64,000 bases of DNA from Rhodococcus sp. KBS0724 (GCF_005938745.2 NZ_VCBX02000001.1:3672501-3736500), one strand, 5' to 3'; positions 35,822 through 45,154 are shown, counted from the stretch's first letter. Numbers and translations are program-made. The notes: generated by a model from the sequence alone, not told the origin.

Positions 35822-36691
35822 ATGCTGGTACGTCGAATTGCTCGTCCGCTTCTTTCCACCATTTTCATTGCCGGGGGGATCGACGCGCTCCGTAATCCTG
35901 CGCAGCGCGCGGCAAAAGCAACTCCACTGATCGACAAATCAGTGGAAACACTCCCTGGCGCGGTGACACAAAAATTGCCCGCAGACCCAGAGACGCTGAT
36001 CAAGCTCAACGCGGTAATCCAGATCGGCGGTGGAGCGTTGCTCGCAAGCGGAAAGGCTCCGCGCATTGCGTCGTTGGCACTGGCTGGAAGCCTGATCCCC
36101 ACCACAGTTGCGGGTCATGATTTCTGGAACGAGTCCGACCCGACGCTTCGCGCCATGCAACGCACCAATTTCATCAAGAACGTCAGCCTGCTCGGCGGCC
36201 TGATGATCGCCGCCGTCGACACCGAGGGCAAACCGTCACTCGGATGGCGCGGTCGACGCGCGGCGAGGAAGGCACAGGCATCGATCTCGGCAGCACTCCC
36301 CTTGGCGGCTGCAAACCACGACGAGCACACCGGGGAACGTCTCGAGCACGCCCTCGCCGCTGCCTCGGAGCGTGGCACGGAACTCGCCGAAGCTGCGAAG
36401 GTGCACGGTTCCGAATTACTCGAGATCGCAAAGGAACGAGGCCCCGAGATTCTCGAGGTCGCACAGAAGCGCGGTGCGGAACTGGCCGAGACGGCCCGCG
36501 AGCGGGGATCGGAACTGGCGGAGTTGGCCGGCAAGCGCAGTGCAGAGTTTGCAGAACTTGCGCTTGAAAAAGGCAACGAATGGGCGGAGACCGCATCCGA
36601 GCAGTCCGAGGTCCTCGGAAAGCGCGCCCGCAAACGAGCCGAAATTGCCCTGGCCAAGGCCCGCGAGAAGCGCGACGAATTGACGCACTGA
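35822..36691 (+). CDS. DoxX family membrane protein with 11-residue repeat tail
   Basis: A 289-residue protein. Residues 1-135 are DoxX-like with four hydrophobic segments ('RPLLSTIFIAGGIDAL' at the start, then around 60-75, 82-97 and 121-134). Residues about 173-282 are unusual: around ten consecutive 11-residue units built on xGxELxExAxx, e.g. RGSELAELAGK, fully charged on one face, as in apolipoprotein/synuclein-type amphipathic helices. The tail is probably a long membrane- or lipid-binding helix. ATG 35822 has GGGAGG about 9 bases upstream. A UUCG-loop terminator follows. Function unknown; the DoxX assignment is family-level. Confidence 0.8.
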   Translation: MLVRRIARPLLSTIFIAGGIDALRNPAQRAAKATPLIDKSVETLPGAVTQKLPADPETLIKLNAVIQIGGGALLASGKAPRIASLALAGSLIPTTVAGHDFWNESDPTLRAMQRTNFIKNVSLLGGLMIAAVDTEGKPSLGWRGRRAARKAQASISAALPLAAANHDEHTGERLEHALAAASERGTELAEAAKVHGSELLEIAKERGPEILEVAQKRGAELAETARERGSELAELAGKRSAEFAELALEKGNEWAETASEQSEVLGKRARKRAEIALAKAREKRDELTH

Positions 36692-36707
36692 CACACTCGA
36701 ACGTCCG

Positions 36708-36733
36708 GTCAGGCCACCTTCGGGTGGCCTGAC
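36708..36733 (+). terminator. UUCG-loop terminator after the DoxX gene
   Basis: GTCAGGCCACC-TTCG-GGTGGCCTGAC: a perfect 11-bp stem with the very stable UUCG tetraloop, placed 16 bases after the DoxX stop. Confidence 0.85.
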
Positions 36734-36825
36734 CTCGTTGGATACATCCCATTCACCTAAGCGAACTAGACTGTCTTGGCACTTTTGCGGTGCTCGAACT
36801 TCTTTCATCAAGCCTAGGAGAACCC

Positions 36826-39108
36826 TTGCCCGACGCGGACCCGTCACACACCGAGCAACAGCTCGAGCAGCAGTACGTGACGATGCTGTATTCCCGTCTC
36901 GACGAGCTCCGGAAGCATGCCAAATCGCGCCTGAGCACTGTCTTGCTGGAAAGCGGTGGAACCCCGCAGGCACGCAGTGAACGCGAATCGTTCAACGCGA
37001 TGTACACCGAGGATCTAGCGAAATACGACGCAGCCGAGAACGGACTGTGTTTCGGCAGAATCGATTTCGACGAAGAATATCGCTATGTCGGACGCCTGGG
37101 GATTCTCGACACCGAGAACGACTACGAGACGCTCCTCCTCGACTGGCGCGCCCCGATGGCCCGCCCGTTCTACCTCGCGACACCGGCGGCACCGGAAGGC
37201 GTGAAGCGTCGACGCCACATCCGAAGCCGTAGTCGTGCGGTTACCGGAATCAACGACGAATACCTCGACCTCGACGCGGCTCGCGCCGCCGGTGTTGTCA
37301 CCGAAGCCGGTGGCGTGGCCGGGGAAAGCGCCCTGCTCGACGCCTTGAACGCTGCGCGCACCGGCCAGATGAACGACATCGTCGAGACCATCCAAACCGA
37401 GCAGGATTCGATCATCCGATCCGAACACAAAAGTGTGCTCGTGGTTCAGGGTGGCCCCGGTACCGGCAAGACCGCTGTCGCACTCCACCGTGCAGCGTTC
37501 CTGCTGTACACCTATCGCCAGCAGTTGGCGAAGGCCGGAGTGCTCATCATCGGCCCCAACGCAACGTTCCTCGACTACATCAGTCAGGTACTCCCGTCAC
37601 TGGGTGAGACCGGCGTTCTACTCTCCACCATCGGTGACCTGTATCCCGGAGTGCGCGCAACACGAATCGATTCGCTCGCGGCCGGCGAGATCAAGGGTTC
37701 TCTCGACATCCTCGACGTACTCAAGAACGCTGTCCGCGATCGCCAGGAAGTACCGTCCTCGCCGATTGTTCTCCGCTTCGACACCTACGACCTGAAACTG
37801 GATCGAAAGACAGTCACCAAAGCTCGCGGCCGTGCCCGCTCGTCCCGTCGTCCGCATAACTTGGCCAGGCCGATCTTCGTCTCCGCGGTCATCGAAGCGC
37901 TTGCTCTGCAGATGGCCGAGATCATCGGCGGGAATCTGGTGGACGGCGGTTCACTTCTGAGTAGGGACGACATAGCCGACATCCGCGACGAGATGCGCGA
38001 AGACGCCGACATCATGTCCGCAATCGGCGCACTGTGGCCCGAGTTGTCGCCGCAACAGATTCTCGCCGAGCTCTGGACATCACCGAGACGACTGGAGAAG
38101 GCCGCTCCACAATTCGACGACAACCAGCGCTCCGAACTGTTGCAGAGCGTCGGCCCCGGATTCAGTGCTGCCGATGCACCGCTACTCGACGAGCTGGCCG
38201 AAATTCTCGGCGTCGACGACGCCGCGGAACGCGAACGGGCACAACGGCAATGGCGCGCACAGATTGCCGATGCCCAGGGAGCTCTCGACATTCTGACGGG
38301 ATCGGCGCCGCAGGATCTCGAAGACGAGATGGATCCCGAAATCCTGATGGCGTACGACTTGATCGACGCCAGTCAACTCGCGCAGCGTCATGATCTGGGG
38401 CAGCATCAGACCACTGCCGAGCGGGCAGCGGGTGATAGAACCTGGACATACGGCCACGTGATCGTGGACGAGGCCCAGGAGTTGTCGGCGATGGCGTGGC
38501 GGATGTTGATGCGCCGCATACCGAATCGTTGGATGACCTTGGTGGGTGACACAGCGCAGACGGGCGATCCCGCCGGCACGTCGTCATGGCAGACGATCCT
38601 CGAACCGTACGTCGCACAGCGTTGGAAGCTCACCCAGCTGACCGTGAACTACCGAACTCCGTCGGAAATCATGGATGTGGCACACCGGGTGCTCGAAGAG
38701 ATCGATCCCACGCAAGCAGTACCCCGGTCGGTCAGAGACAGCGGTTTTGCACCGTGGTCACTGAAAACAACAACGGAGAATCTCGAGGAAACGGTGCGTC
38801 GCTGCATCGAGCACGAGTCTCACCCAGGCCTGACTGCCGTCATCGCCGGGCATGAGATGGTCAAGGATCTGTCCGGCCTCGTCGGCGACTCGGTCAGCGT
38901 TCTCTCCGTCAAGGACGTCAAGGGCCTGGAATTCGACACCGTTTTCATCGTCGAACCCACAGACATCCTCGACGAATCGCCCCGGGGCATGAATGACCTG
39001 TACGTCGCGTTGACGCGCGCTACACAGCGACTCGGCATCATTCACGTCGAATCGCTCCCGGCGGTGCTCGACGACATCGCCGAAGCTGCGTTCACGCCCG
39101 TGATGTAA
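36826..39108 (+). CDS. HelD-like RNA-polymerase-associated helicase
   Basis: A 760-residue superfamily 1 (UvrD-like) ATPase of the actinobacterial HelD/HelR type, proteins that enter RNA polymerase and release it from DNA or rifampicin. The N-terminal coiled-coil arm ('EQQLEQQYVTMLYSRLDELRKHAKSRL') precedes Walker A 'VVQGGPGTGKTAVALHRAAFLLYTY' (near 215). A long HelD-specific insert lies between the two 1A halves; motif II is 'VIVDEAQELSAM', motif III 'LVGDTAQTG', motif IV region 'LTQLTVNYRTPSEI', and motif VI 'DLYVALTRATQRLGI'. TTG 36826 is chosen: AGGAG lies 6 bases upstream and a TAGACT -10 box is at 36767. GTG 36790 is in frame but lacks a ribosome site. Whether it is class I or II needs alignment. 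Confidence 0.85.
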   Translation: MPDADPSHTEQQLEQQYVTMLYSRLDELRKHAKSRLSTVLLESGGTPQARSERESFNAMYTEDLAKYDAAENGLCFGRIDFDEEYRYVGRLGILDTENDYETLLLDWRAPMARPFYLATPAAPEGVKRRRHIRSRSRAVTGINDEYLDLDAARAAGVVTEAGGVAGESALLDALNAARTGQMNDIVETIQTEQDSIIRSEHKSVLVVQGGPGTGKTAVALHRAAFLLYTYRQQLAKAGVLIIGPNATFLDYISQVLPSLGETGVLLSTIGDLYPGVRATRIDSLAAGEIKGSLDILDVLKNAVRDRQEVPSSPIVLRFDTYDLKLDRKTVTKARGRARSSRRPHNLARPIFVSAVIEALALQMAEIIGGNLVDGGSLLSRDDIADIRDEMREDADIMSAIGALWPELSPQQILAELWTSPRRLEKAAPQFDDNQRSELLQSVGPGFSAADAPLLDELAEILGVDDAAERERAQRQWRAQIADAQGALDILTGSAPQDLEDEMDPEILMAYDLIDASQLAQRHDLGQHQTTAERAAGDRTWTYGHVIVDEAQELSAMAWRMLMRRIPNRWMTLVGDTAQTGDPAGTSSWQTILEPYVAQRWKLTQLTVNYRTPSEIMDVAHRVLEEIDPTQAVPRSVRDSGFAPWSLKTTTENLEETVRRCIEHESHPGLTAVIAGHEMVKDLSGLVGDSVSVLSVKDVKGLEFDTVFIVEPTDILDESPRGMNDLYVALTRATQRLGIIHVESLPAVLDDIAEAAFTPVM

Positions 39109-39158
39109 CGCGGCGGAGTAGGTTCTCTCGTGCCACTTCTACTGAAGGAAATCTTCTC

Positions 39159-39641
39159 GTGACCGCTCCGACCGCCACACGCATGCCGCAGTGGCTACTC
39201 CGTCGTCGCCCACACGTCGTCGGAGCTGCACTGATCGGCCTGTGCGCCGGGATGTTGATCGGATGCTCTCAGGCCGAGTCTTCAGCGACGGATTCCGCCG
39301 ACGGCGACGCACACACCACGGACGTGGTCGACTCACCCGAACATCAGGCACTAACGCAGTTCCGGGACGCGATCATGGCCGACGGCGTCACAACGCCGCT
39401 CACCGACGACACCCTGCAAGCGCTCGGGGACGGAATCTGCCGCCAGCTGGCTGTGGGTACGGAACGAGCGACGATCATCGAGAATTTGCGCAGCGTGACA
39501 CACAACGGTGCCACCAGCCGACCAAGCCAGCTCCAAGACGTCGAAGGCACCGAAACCAGTTCGGCCGCATCGCCGATCAATGCCGATCCCTATCGATTGG
39601 GAACAGTGATCGTCGATGCGGCCGAGGCAGAATACTGCTGA
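39159..39641 (+). CDS. Lipoprotein, DUF732-like
   Basis: A 160-residue secreted lipoprotein. Signal region 'LLRRRPHVVGAALIGLCAGMLIGCS' has basic residues, a hydrophobic core and the lipobox-like 'MLIGC' with the anchor Cys near residue 34. The mature part is acidic and has the small DUF732-type helical core 'LTDDTLQALGDGICRQLAVG...IIENLRSV'. DUF732 proteins are abundant, mostly uncharacterised exported proteins of Corynebacteriales. GTG 39159 with GAAGGAA about 8 bases upstream. Convergent with usp, 6 bases apart. Confidence 0.78.
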   Translation: MTAPTATRMPQWLLRRRPHVVGAALIGLCAGMLIGCSQAESSATDSADGDAHTTDVVDSPEHQALTQFRDAIMADGVTTPLTDDTLQALGDGICRQLAVGTERATIIENLRSVTHNGATSRPSQLQDVEGTETSSAASPINADPYRLGTVIVDAAEAEYC

Positions 39642-39647
39642 GATTAC

Positions 39648-40100
39648 TCAGCGCACGGTATGAACGATCAGGACGTCGGATGTTGCCTTTCGTGCGGCAT
39701 CCGACGGTACCGATCCGAGTAGACGACCGGTCAGTGTGTTGAGTCCTCGGTTACCGATAACCAGCAGATCACCCTCGACCTCGTCGAGCAAAGCGAGCAA
39801 CGACTCGACAGGTGCTCCCACTATTGCCCGCTCCACGACCTTTTCCGCACCGGCCGCATGTGCGCGCTCTCGCGCGGTTCGGAGGATTTCGTAGGTGGGG
39901 GTCGAACCTGTGACCTGGTATGCCTCGTCGCCGAGTACGTCTGCTGCAGCGCTGACATCCTTGGGGTCTGCCGGGTAGTACGCGCATGCGATGATCAACT
40001 GTGCGCTGGCATCAGCGGCAATGCTTGCGGCCCTGTCGACTGCTTTCAGTGACGACTCGGAGCCATCGGTTCCTACGACAACGGTCCGGTAGGCACTCAT
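39648..40100 (-). CDS. Universal stress protein (UspA family)
   Basis: A 150-residue single-domain USP. 'TVVVGTDGSESSLKAVDRA' carries the first-strand Asp, and 'VIGNRGLNTLTGRLLGSVP' is the ATP-binding G-x2-G-x9-G-S motif, so nucleotide binding is likely. GGAGG is 4 bases before ATG 40100. Counterpart of Rv1636. The promoter region contains an 18/19-bp tandem duplication. Confidence 0.92.
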   Translation of the reverse strand: MSAYRTVVVGTDGSESSLKAVDRAASIAADASAQLIIACAYYPADPKDVSAAADVLGDEAYQVTGSTPTYEILRTARERAHAAGAEKVVERAIVGAPVESLLALLDEVEGDLLVIGNRGLNTLTGRLLGSVPSDAARKATSDVLIVHTVR

Positions 40101-40112
40101 TCATCCTCCATA

Positions 40113-40148
40113 GTTACGAGATAGTCAGCGGTTACGGGGGTAGTCAGC
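40113..40148 (-). promoter_or_regulatory. Tandem 18/19-bp repeat in the usp promoter region
   Basis: GTTACGAGATAGTCAGCG and GTTACG-GGGGTAGTCAGCG are adjacent direct copies just upstream of usp. A GTCAGC/GCTGAC inverted repeat overlaps the second. Could be a duplicated activator site. Confidence 0.45.
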
Positions 40149-40260
40149 GCTGCTGACATTAGCGGGCAGAGCGCGGGAAAAGTGCCATTTGCCATACACA
40201 CCACAACACCGCGATGAATGTGATCTGTAGTCACATCAAAAAATTACACTGAATTCCCGC

Positions 40261-41136
40261 TCAGCGCAGGTTTCCGAATCGTGGACCGAAGAGCGCGGCG
40301 GGAAACACTTCCTGTTCGATCAGCGCAGCACGCCACGGCGCTGCCAGTTCGAGAAGCCTGTCTGCACCGGATTCACCCAACGCGTCCCACGGAGCCAATG
40401 CCAGATCGTCCGTCAAATCCTCCACGACGTCGCGCAGTTCCTGTCCGTCCTCGGTCAATGCTCCCGACTTACGATCGAGCAACTCTCGGTCCTGAAGATC
40501 CCGAACGGCTTGCTCCCACTGCTCCGTCGACCACCCACGACGATTCTGGGCAAACTTCTTCTGGAATCCGATACCGGTGGCCGTGTGCGTGATCAACGCT
40601 TCCAACCCGTTCAGCCCGGCAGTCTGCAGTGCTGCGATGTGGCCGTCGCCGCGGTACTCCCGCAGCAAGGTCAGTGCATGCCAGAACGCGACGTGCGGCA
40701 CGGTCGGCCACTCGACCGACGCCCAGCCCGCATACAGCGGACGCCCCTCGACGCCGGGAATGTTCCGCGCCGCAATGGAAACCAACTCGGCAGCTTCAGC
40801 CATGTCCGGTGACGACGTCACATCTTCACAGAGGAGACGAACATACGCGGCGTCGATAGCGCGGTAGCGCGCAGCAACAATCTCCGACGGCTTCGCGAGG
40901 TCCCACGCGCGCGGAATCACGCTTGCGACCAACTCGGGATTGAAGTTGTAGAAGGCCGACGTCACCACGGTGGCAGGCGGAGTACCTAGCGGCGCAGCAC
41001 GACCCGCGAAGTACACCATCCGTCCCGGTTCAAGCCCGAGCGCAACCAATTCCTTTTCCGTCTCCGGAACGAAGTACGACAACGAATGGAGAAGTTCGAG
41101 AGTACGGCCGGTCTTACCGGCAGTCTGTGGATCCAT
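40261..41136 (-). CDS. SCO6745-family hypothetical protein
   Basis: A 291-residue soluble protein. 'RTLELLHSLSYFVPETEKELVALGL' and 'MVYFAGRAAPLGTPPATVVTSAFYNFNPELVA' (residues about 11-75) and 'RGWSTEQWEQAVRDLQDRELLD' (near 205) match the uncharacterised SCO6745 group, whose C-terminal half resembles a winged helix. Residues 'GRAAPLG' and 'FNP' are strongly conserved in that group by recollection. Function unknown. It lies downstream of uvrB on the same strand (46 bases), so may be co-transcribed with it. Confidence 0.72.
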   Translation of the reverse strand: MDPQTAGKTGRTLELLHSLSYFVPETEKELVALGLEPGRMVYFAGRAAPLGTPPATVVTSAFYNFNPELVASVIPRAWDLAKPSEIVAARYRAIDAAYVRLLCEDVTSSPDMAEAAELVSIAARNIPGVEGRPLYAGWASVEWPTVPHVAFWHALTLLREYRGDGHIAALQTAGLNGLEALITHTATGIGFQKKFAQNRRGWSTEQWEQAVRDLQDRELLDRKSGALTEDGQELRDVVEDLTDDLALAPWDALGESGADRLLELAAPWRAALIEQEVFPAALFGPRFGNLR

Positions 41137-41182
41137 AGGTGAACCGTAGCGGGCGACCCCGATTCACACACATCGCACCGAA

Positions 41183-43345
41183 CTACTTCAAACCAGCCGC
41201 GTCCATGCCTCGAAGCTCCTTCTTGAGATCCGAGATTTCGTCACGCAAACGACCGGCCAACTCGAACTGCAAGTCCCGGGCGGCATTCATCATCTGATCG
41301 GTCAGTTCCTTGACCAGGTCAGCCAATTCGGCGCGCGGCATCGACTTTGTATCCCGGCCTTCGTACACGCCCGCACTGACCGCGCGGCCCGCTTCGCCCT
41401 GCGCTCGACGACCACGCGTCGCATTGCGCCCCGAACCACCGATGTCGACGGACGCCGCAGTATCCTCGGCTTCCTCGTACACCTGATCGAGGATGTCCGC
41501 GATCTTCTTACGAAGAGGCTGGGGATCTACTCCCATCTTCTTGTTGTATTCGATCTGCTTCTCGCGGCGACGTTCGGTCTCTTCGATTGCCTGCGCCATG
41601 GAAGCAGTGATCTTGTCCGCGTACATGTGGACCTGGCCGGACACGTTACGAGCAGCACGGCCGATGGTCTGGATAAGGCTGGTAGAGCTCCGCAGGAAGC
41701 CCTCCTTGTCGGCATCGAGAATGGCAACAAGCGACACCTCGGGAAGGTCGAGACCCTCGCGAAGAAGGTTGATGCCCACCAGGACGTCGTACTCCCCCAA
41801 CCGCAACTGGCGCAGTAGTTCGACGCGTCGCAACGTGTCGATGTCGGAGTGCAGGTACCGAACCCGGATTCCGAGTTCGAGCAGATAGTCGGTGAGGTCT
41901 TCCGACATTTTCTTGGTCAAAGTCGTGACCAGTACGCGCTCGTTCTTCGCCGCGCGTTCGTTGATCTCGTGAACCAGATCGTCGATCTGCCCCTTTGTCG
42001 GTTTGACGATCACCTCGGGATCAATAAGACCCGTCGGACGAATCACCTGCTCGACGAACTCACCACCGGCTTGCCCCAACTCGTACTTGCCCGGCGTTGC
42101 CGACAGATACACGGTCTGACCGATGCGCTGACTGAATTCCTCCCACGTCAGCGGACGGTTATCGGTCGCGGACGGTAGGCGAAAGCCGAACTCCACCAAG
42201 TTGCGCTTACGTGACATGTCGCCCTCGTACATGGCGCCGATCTGCGGAACAGTCACATGCGACTCGTCGATGACCAACAGGAAGTCCTCGGGGAAATAAT
42301 CGATCAGTGTGGCCGGCGCAGTGCCAGGTCCACGACCGTCGATGTGCCGTGAGTAGTTCTCGATGCCGGAGCAGAATCCGACCTGTTTGATCATCTCCAA
42401 GTCGTACTGCGTTCGCATCCGTAGCCGCTGCGCCTCGAGCAGTTTGCCCTTGCCCTCCAACTCTTCGAGGCGCTGCTCCAACTCCTCCTCGATGTCTTTG
42501 ACCGCGCGCTCGAGACGCTCGGGGCCGGCAACATAGTGGGTCGCGGGGAAGATCCGAACCGTATCCACTTTCCGGACGATGTCGCCGGTGAGTGGATGAA
42601 GGTAGTACAGCGCCTCGATTTCGTCGCCGAAGAACTCGATACGAACGGCCAATTCTTCGTACGACGGGATGATTTCCACCGTGTCGCCCCGGACGCGGAA
42701 CGAACCACGGGTGAACGCAACATCGTTTCGGTTGTACTGCACGTCGACCAGGAGGCGCAGAAACGCATCACGCGGGACCTCGACGCCTACCTCGAGCGAG
42801 ATGGAGCGATCCAGGTAGGACTGCGGTGTGCCGAGACCGTAAATGCACGACACGGACGCGACCACGACAACGTCCCGCCGCGAGAGCAGGCTCGACGTAG
42901 CGGAGTGGCGCAGGCGTTCGACATCGTCGTTGACCGACGAGTCTTTCTCGATGTACGTGTCCGTTTGGGCGATGTAGGCCTCAGGCTGGTAGTAGTCGTA
43001 ATACGAGACGAAGTATTCGACCGAGTTGTTCGGCAACATCTCGCGAAGCTCGTTCGCAAGCTGAGCAGCCAAGGTCTTGTTCGGTGCCATCACCAGCGTC
43101 GGCCGCTGCACCCGCTCGATCAACCAGGCCGTCGTCGCAGATTTACCGGTGCCGGTGGCACCGAGAAGGACTACATCCTTCTCGCCCGCGTTGAGCCGTT
43201 TCTCGAGCTCGGCGATGGCAGCGGGTTGATCGCCGGCAGGCTCGTATTCACTGACGACCTCGAACCGGCCGTCAGAGCGCTCGATGTCGCTGACCGGTCG
43301 AAACTCGGAATGTGCGACGACTGGATGTTCGGAAGCAAACGCCAT
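41183..43345 (-). CDS. uvrB: Excinuclease ABC subunit B
   Basis: The 720-residue DNA-damage-verification helicase. Walker A '[16 protein letters not shown]' (near 60), the beta-hairpin region '[35 protein letters not shown]' (near 115-150), motif '[21 protein letters not shown]' (DEAD-like box, near 360), C-terminal helicase motifs '[17 protein letters not shown]', and the terminal UVR domain '[31 protein letters not shown]' that contacts UvrA/UvrC. ATG 43345 lies exactly 6 bases after a TACCCT -10 box, so the transcript is probably leaderless. An in-frame start at 43387 would include the promoter itself. Confidence 0.97.
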   Translation of the reverse strand: MAFASEHPVVAHSEFRPVSDIERSDGRFEVVSEYEPAGDQPAAIAELEKRLNAGEKDVVLLGATGTGKSATTAWLIERVQRPTLVMAPNKTLAAQLANELREMLPNNSVEYFVSYYDYYQPEAYIAQTDTYIEKDSSVNDDVERLRHSATSSLLSRRDVVVVASVSCIYGLGTPQSYLDRSISLEVGVEVPRDAFLRLLVDVQYNRNDVAFTRGSFRVRGDTVEIIPSYEELAVRIEFFGDEIEALYYLHPLTGDIVRKVDTVRIFPATHYVAGPERLERAVKDIEEELEQRLEELEGKGKLLEAQRLRMRTQYDLEMIKQVGFCSGIENYSRHIDGRGPGTAPATLIDYFPEDFLLVIDESHVTVPQIGAMYEGDMSRKRNLVEFGFRLPSATDNRPLTWEEFSQRIGQTVYLSATPGKYELGQAGGEFVEQVIRPTGLIDPEVIVKPTKGQIDDLVHEINERAAKNERVLVTTLTKKMSEDLTDYLLELGIRVRYLHSDIDTLRRVELLRQLRLGEYDVLVGINLLREGLDLPEVSLVAILDADKEGFLRSSTSLIQTIGRAARNVSGQVHMYADKITASMAQAIEETERRREKQIEYNKKMGVDPQPLRKKIADILDQVYEEAEDTAASVDIGGSGRNATRGRRAQGEAGRAVSAGVYEGRDTKSMPRAELADLVKELTDQMMNAARDLQFELAGRLRDEISDLKKELRGMDAAGLK

Positions 43346-43351
43346 GAAACC

Positions 43352-43374
43352 AGGGTATGCGCACCCACCGACAT
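43352..43374 (-). promoter_or_regulatory. PafBC-type DNA-damage promoter of uvrB (leaderless)
   Basis: Minus-strand TGTCGGTG, 8 bases, TACCCT, then 6 bases and ATG. Same pattern as at uvrA (31366-31388). The 6-base distance from -10 to ATG predicts transcription starting at the start codon. Confidence 0.75.
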
Positions 43375-43417
43375 CATGCGTGGGCACAAGCTCGTCGCAG
43401 CGGTAGGTTCATGCATC

Positions 43418-43936
43418 ATGAGCGAAGCACGCGTCCACATTCACCCGCCCAAAGTCGAAACATTCGACCTAGAGGCCCGAACCAACATCGATCCCAAGGG
43501 CTTCGTTCGCCAGGTCGAGTACTACCGCGAACAGCCATGGGGCCTGTACATGGGCAGGCACGCAGACCATCCACAATTCCATTACCTGGAATCGTGGATT
43601 CTCCCCGACCTCGGAATCCGGGCGTCGATCTTCCACTTCACGCCGGGGCACGAACGCGACCAGGATCACTACATCGACATCGGCACCTTCACACGCGGTG
43701 AGCATGTTTGGACATCCGAGGACCACTATCTAGACCTGATCGTGCAGACCGGTCGCAGCACCGAACTACTCGACGTCGACGAACTCCTCGAAGCGCACGC
43801 CTCCGGAATTCTCGACGCGCAGACTTCCGAACAGGCGATGCTGACGGCTGCCCGCACCATTGACGGCATCGCCGCCCACGGTCACGATCTCGGCGCGTGG
43901 CTGTCGTCCATGGGTATGCCCATCACCTGGCGGTAG
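43418..43936 (+). CDS. DUF402 family protein
   Basis: A 172-residue protein of the DUF402 (FomD-like) beta-barrel group; relatives include nucleoside-diphosphate phosphatases and a cation-binding hydrolase. 'FRVRQVEYYREQPWGLYM'-type start, then 'HYIDIGTFTRGEHVWTSEDHYLDLIVQTGRSTELLDVDEL', in which the 'D-x-x-L-D-L-(I/V)-V' strand of the family is visible (near 95-115), and a C-terminal helix. Counterpart of Rv1632c beside uvrB. A TAGGTT box 8 bases before ATG 43418 suggests a near-leaderless transcript. Substrate unknown. Confidence 0.8.
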   Translation: MSEARVHIHPPKVETFDLEARTNIDPKGFVRQVEYYREQPWGLYMGRHADHPQFHYLESWILPDLGIRASIFHFTPGHERDQDHYIDIGTFTRGEHVWTSEDHYLDLIVQTGRSTELLDVDELLEAHASGILDAQTSEQAMLTAARTIDGIAAHGHDLGAWLSSMGMPITWR

Positions 43937-43939
43937 GCG

Positions 43940-45154
43940 TCAGGCTGTCCAACTCGACTTGTCTGCCCATTCCCACGCCCGGTGGAAGGCAGCGTCGAAC
44001 CACGGCGTCTTGACCGCGAGGTATGCGTCGATCGCCGTGGCGTAGTCGTCGATTCCGGACGCGTGCTCGGCGGCCCGGACTTTCAACGCCGCATATTCGG
44101 CGCGGACGTCACTATCTGCCCGCAGCCAGTCTCGGAACAACAGTGCGAACTGCTGGCCAGGCCAGCCGTCGACGCGAACATGGATATTCACCGGTCGACC
44201 CGGATCAGCGCCGGCATGAATCCGCTTCGCCCACACGCTCGGGTCGGTTTCGCCGCCCATATACGCAGGTTTCGGGTCGTCTGCGACGATGTGCTCGAGA
44301 CGCGGGAAACCGCCGGCAGCAAGGTCCGCGGCCAAGTCGTCCGCAATGCCGAGATGTTCGACAGTGATCTGTAGATCGATCACGTCTTTCGCGTCGAGTC
44401 CGGGTACGGCAGTGGAACCGATGTGATCGATACGCGTAGCTCGATCGCCGCACAGCAGCGCCAACCGGTTGATCAGTCGAGCTGCCTGCTCTGGCCACTC
44501 CGGATCCGCGGGGCTCAGCTCCGGCAGAACACGAACCGCTGTTCCGGTACGCAGATTTTCCTCGAACGGGGCGATTCGCTGTGCCCACAGCTCACGAACT
44601 ACAGCGTCCAAGGCTCCCGGATCACCGCTATTGTCGAGCCACACATCCGCTACAGCGCGGCGCTGATCGTCGGTCGCCTGGGCCGCGATCCGGGCGCGGG
44701 CATCGCTCTCGGGCATCCCGCGTGACTCGACCAACCGTCGGACACGTTCTTCGGCGTCGACGTACACGATGACAACCAGATTGAAGGCCGGAGCCATTCC
44801 CGCTTCGACCAGCAGCGGGATGTCCTGCACCAGAACAGAATCCTCCGGCGCGGCAGCAAGACGCTCGGCCGTGCGATGGCCGATCAACGGATGCAAGATC
44901 GAATTGAGAGTTCCGCGGGACGCGTCGTCGGCAAACGCCAACGCCGCTAGCGCCGGTCTGTCGAGGCTACCGTCGGCAGCGACAATGCCGTCCCCGAACG
45001 CTTGCGCCAACTCGGCCAACCCGGGAGTGCCGGGTTCGACGACCTCTCGGGCGATCAGGTCGGCATCAACGATCACTGCTCCCAGTTCGGTGAGGATTTT
45101 CGACACAGTCGACTTGCCGGCTCCGATGCCTCCAGTGAGGCCAACTCTCAACAC
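43940..45154 (-). CDS. coaE: Dephospho-CoA kinase with C-terminal GrpB/UPF0157 domain
   Basis: Last step of CoA synthesis (dephospho-CoA + ATP). Residues 1-200 are CoaE: P-loop 'VGLTGGIGAGKSTVSKIL' (near 5-20), 'VIVDADLIAREVVEPG' (substrate Asp, near 30), 'LHPLIGHRTAERL', 'VQDIPLLVEAGM'. Residues about 210-400 are a GrpB/UPF0157 nucleotidyltransferase-like domain ('RIDHIGSTAVPGLDAKDVIDLQI', 'HVRVDGWPGQQFALLFRDWLRAD') as in mycobacterial CoaE. The second domain's catalytic GS...D pattern is intact in sequence, though its function is unsettled. GTG 45154 or TTG 45151 is the start; TTG matches M. tuberculosis. Counterpart of Rv1631. Confidence 0.94.
   Translation of the reverse strand: MLRVGLTGGIGAGKSTVSKILTELGAVIVDADLIAREVVEPGTPGLAELAQAFGDGIVAADGSLDRPALAALAFADDASRGTLNSILHPLIGHRTAERLAAAPEDSVLVQDIPLLVEAGMAPAFNLVVIVYVDAEERVRRLVESRGMPESDARARIAAQATDDQRRAVADVWLDNSGDPGALDAVVRELWAQRIAPFEENLRTGTAVRVLPELSPADPEWPEQAARLINRLALLCGDRATRIDHIGSTAVPGLDAKDVIDLQITVEHLGIADDLAADLAAGGFPRLEHIVADDPKPAYMGGETDPSVWAKRIHAGADPGRPVNIHVRVDGWPGQQFALLFRDWLRADSDVRAEYAALKVRAAEHASGIDDYATAIDAYLAVKTPWFDAAFHRAWEWADKSSWTA

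Noticed and set aside
34000..36830. Rifampicin-associated element before the monooxygenase or HelD-like gene
   Set aside because: No GGGGCTTGC...GCAAGC-like inverted repeat found by eye upstream of either gene.
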